From the NCBI GenBank assembly GCA_025353305.1, contig JANXQX010000123.1, positions 1 to 6,362 of the forward strand: a stretch of DNA of 6,362 nt, written 5' to 3'. The stretch's first letter is position 1. The number at the start of each line of letters is the position of its first letter. A model generated the notes under the pieces. The model made no database searches and had not been told where the DNA came from. It worked only from the letters and a program-made list of their open reading frames with translations. This document shows positions 5,914 to 6,362 of the stretch, piece after piece. A program made the translations under genes and the position numbers. The stretch is from Holophagaceae bacterium (lineage in GTDB: Bacteria > Acidobacteriota > Holophagae > Holophagales > Holophagaceae).

Positions 5914-5927
5914 GAGCCCTTAGAGCC

Positions 5928-6311
5928 TTAGCGCGCGGATGTGGCCGCCACCCTCAGTGGCCCGCGCTCAAGCTCCAGCAGTTCTTCCGTCTCGGCGTGG
6001 AAGGCCGCTTTCAACAAATCCAAAGCCTTCCTGACCTCCACGCCCTCGCCGCAGGTGAAGAAATCCAGGGCCGCGAAGCGGAATTCGGGCCACGTGTGGA
6101 TCGCGAGATGGCTTTCGGCGATGATCACGGCCCCGCTCACGCCGGCGCAGCCGTCCTGGCCTGGGAAATGATGGAAGCTGTGGGTGACGATGGTGGCGCC
6201 GGAGGCCTCGACCGCAGCCAGCATGGAAGTCTGGACAAGGGAGAGATCTGCCAGCCCGGAGGCATCGCAGCCGCCGAATTCCGCGAGGACATGCCGACCC
6301 AGGGAAGCCAT
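5928..6311 (-). CDS. speD: S-adenosylmethionine decarboxylase proenzyme, class 1B
   Basis: Makes decarboxylated S-adenosylmethionine, the aminopropyl donor for spermidine or related polyamines. The 127 residues match the short prokaryotic SpeD form (T. maritima 130). The N-terminus MASLGRHVLAEF is typical and fixes the start; an in-frame stop lies four codons upstream. The proenzyme self-cleaves within IIAESHLAIHTWPE (63-76) between E66 and S67, and S67 becomes the pyruvoyl group. The other active-site residues are present: H72 and C87 (FFTCGEG, 84-90), matching S63, H68 and C83 of the T. maritima enzyme. SGATIVTHSFHHF (37-49) is also conserved. No speE or other polyamine gene is visible in the window. 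The gene is convergent with the alkyltransferase gene across the repeat array. Confidence 0.95.
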   Translation of the reverse strand: MASLGRHVLAEFGGCDASGLADLSLVQTSMLAAVEASGATIVTHSFHHFPGQDGCAGVSGAVIIAESHLAIHTWPEFRFAALDFFTCGEGVEVRKALDLLKAAFHAETEELLELERGPLRVAATSAR

Positions 6312-6313
6312 AT

Positions 6314-6317
6314 CTCC
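6314..6317 (-). promoter_or_regulatory. Closely spaced ribosome binding site of speD
   Basis: GGAG on the minus strand is only 2 nt before the ATG at 6311, shorter than usual. Family alignment still supports this ATG. The remaining 45 nt to the window edge show no clear promoter. Confidence 0.4.
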
Positions 6318-6362
6318 ACGCTACCAGGAGCAGGGCCCGACCCGATATGAGACACTGATTCC

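Overview
The window looks like a GC-rich, Gram-negative-type bacterial chromosome with ordinary metabolic genes and one repeat-filled gap. A futalosine-pathway menaquinone gene (mqnA), a secreted S9B dipeptidyl peptidase, a PepQ-type prolidase and a class 1B SpeD together would suit Acidobacteriota such as the Holophaga/Geothrix group. That placement is an inference from memory, not shown by a marker gene.

Layout. Positions 1-4446 hold four minus-strand genes, read right to left: mqnA (chorismate dehydratase), a short CDF-like cation transporter whose GTG start overlaps the mqnA stop by 4 nt, pepQ (Xaa-Pro dipeptidase), and a dipeptidyl peptidase IV-type gene that runs off the left edge before its catalytic domain. 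Spacing (4-nt overlap, then gaps of 72 and 63 nt) is compatible with co-transcription. A 16-nt gap separates mqnA from a divergent plus-strand gene for an O6-alkylguanine-DNA alkyltransferase (4463-4987). At the right, speD (S-adenosylmethionine decarboxylase proenzyme) lies on the minus strand at 5928-6311, convergent to the alkyltransferase gene.

The gap between these convergent genes (4988-5927) is the unusual part. It holds two direct copies of a roughly 415-bp non-coding unit (4995-5413 and 5503-5913, roughly 90% identical by eye). The ends of each copy form imperfect 24-nt terminal inverted repeats beginning GGCT(A/C)TG. Between them is an 89-bp spacer made mostly of a long imperfect hairpin (5419-5496) built from ACAAAG repeats, with T-runs outside both arms. 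The array fills almost the whole gap, starting 7 nt after one stop codon and ending 14 nt before the other. It resembles a MITE-like (miniature inverted-repeat) pair plus a palindromic repeat that could act as a bidirectional terminator.

Functional links. The secreted dipeptidyl peptidase would release X-Pro dipeptides from peptides outside the cytoplasm, and PepQ would split X-Pro dipeptides inside, so the adjacent pair suggests proline-peptide use. MqnA makes the first committed intermediate of futalosine-route menaquinone. The transporter, alkyltransferase and SpeD have no obvious shared pathway with these. I see no RNA genes, CRISPR array, phage genes or defence system.
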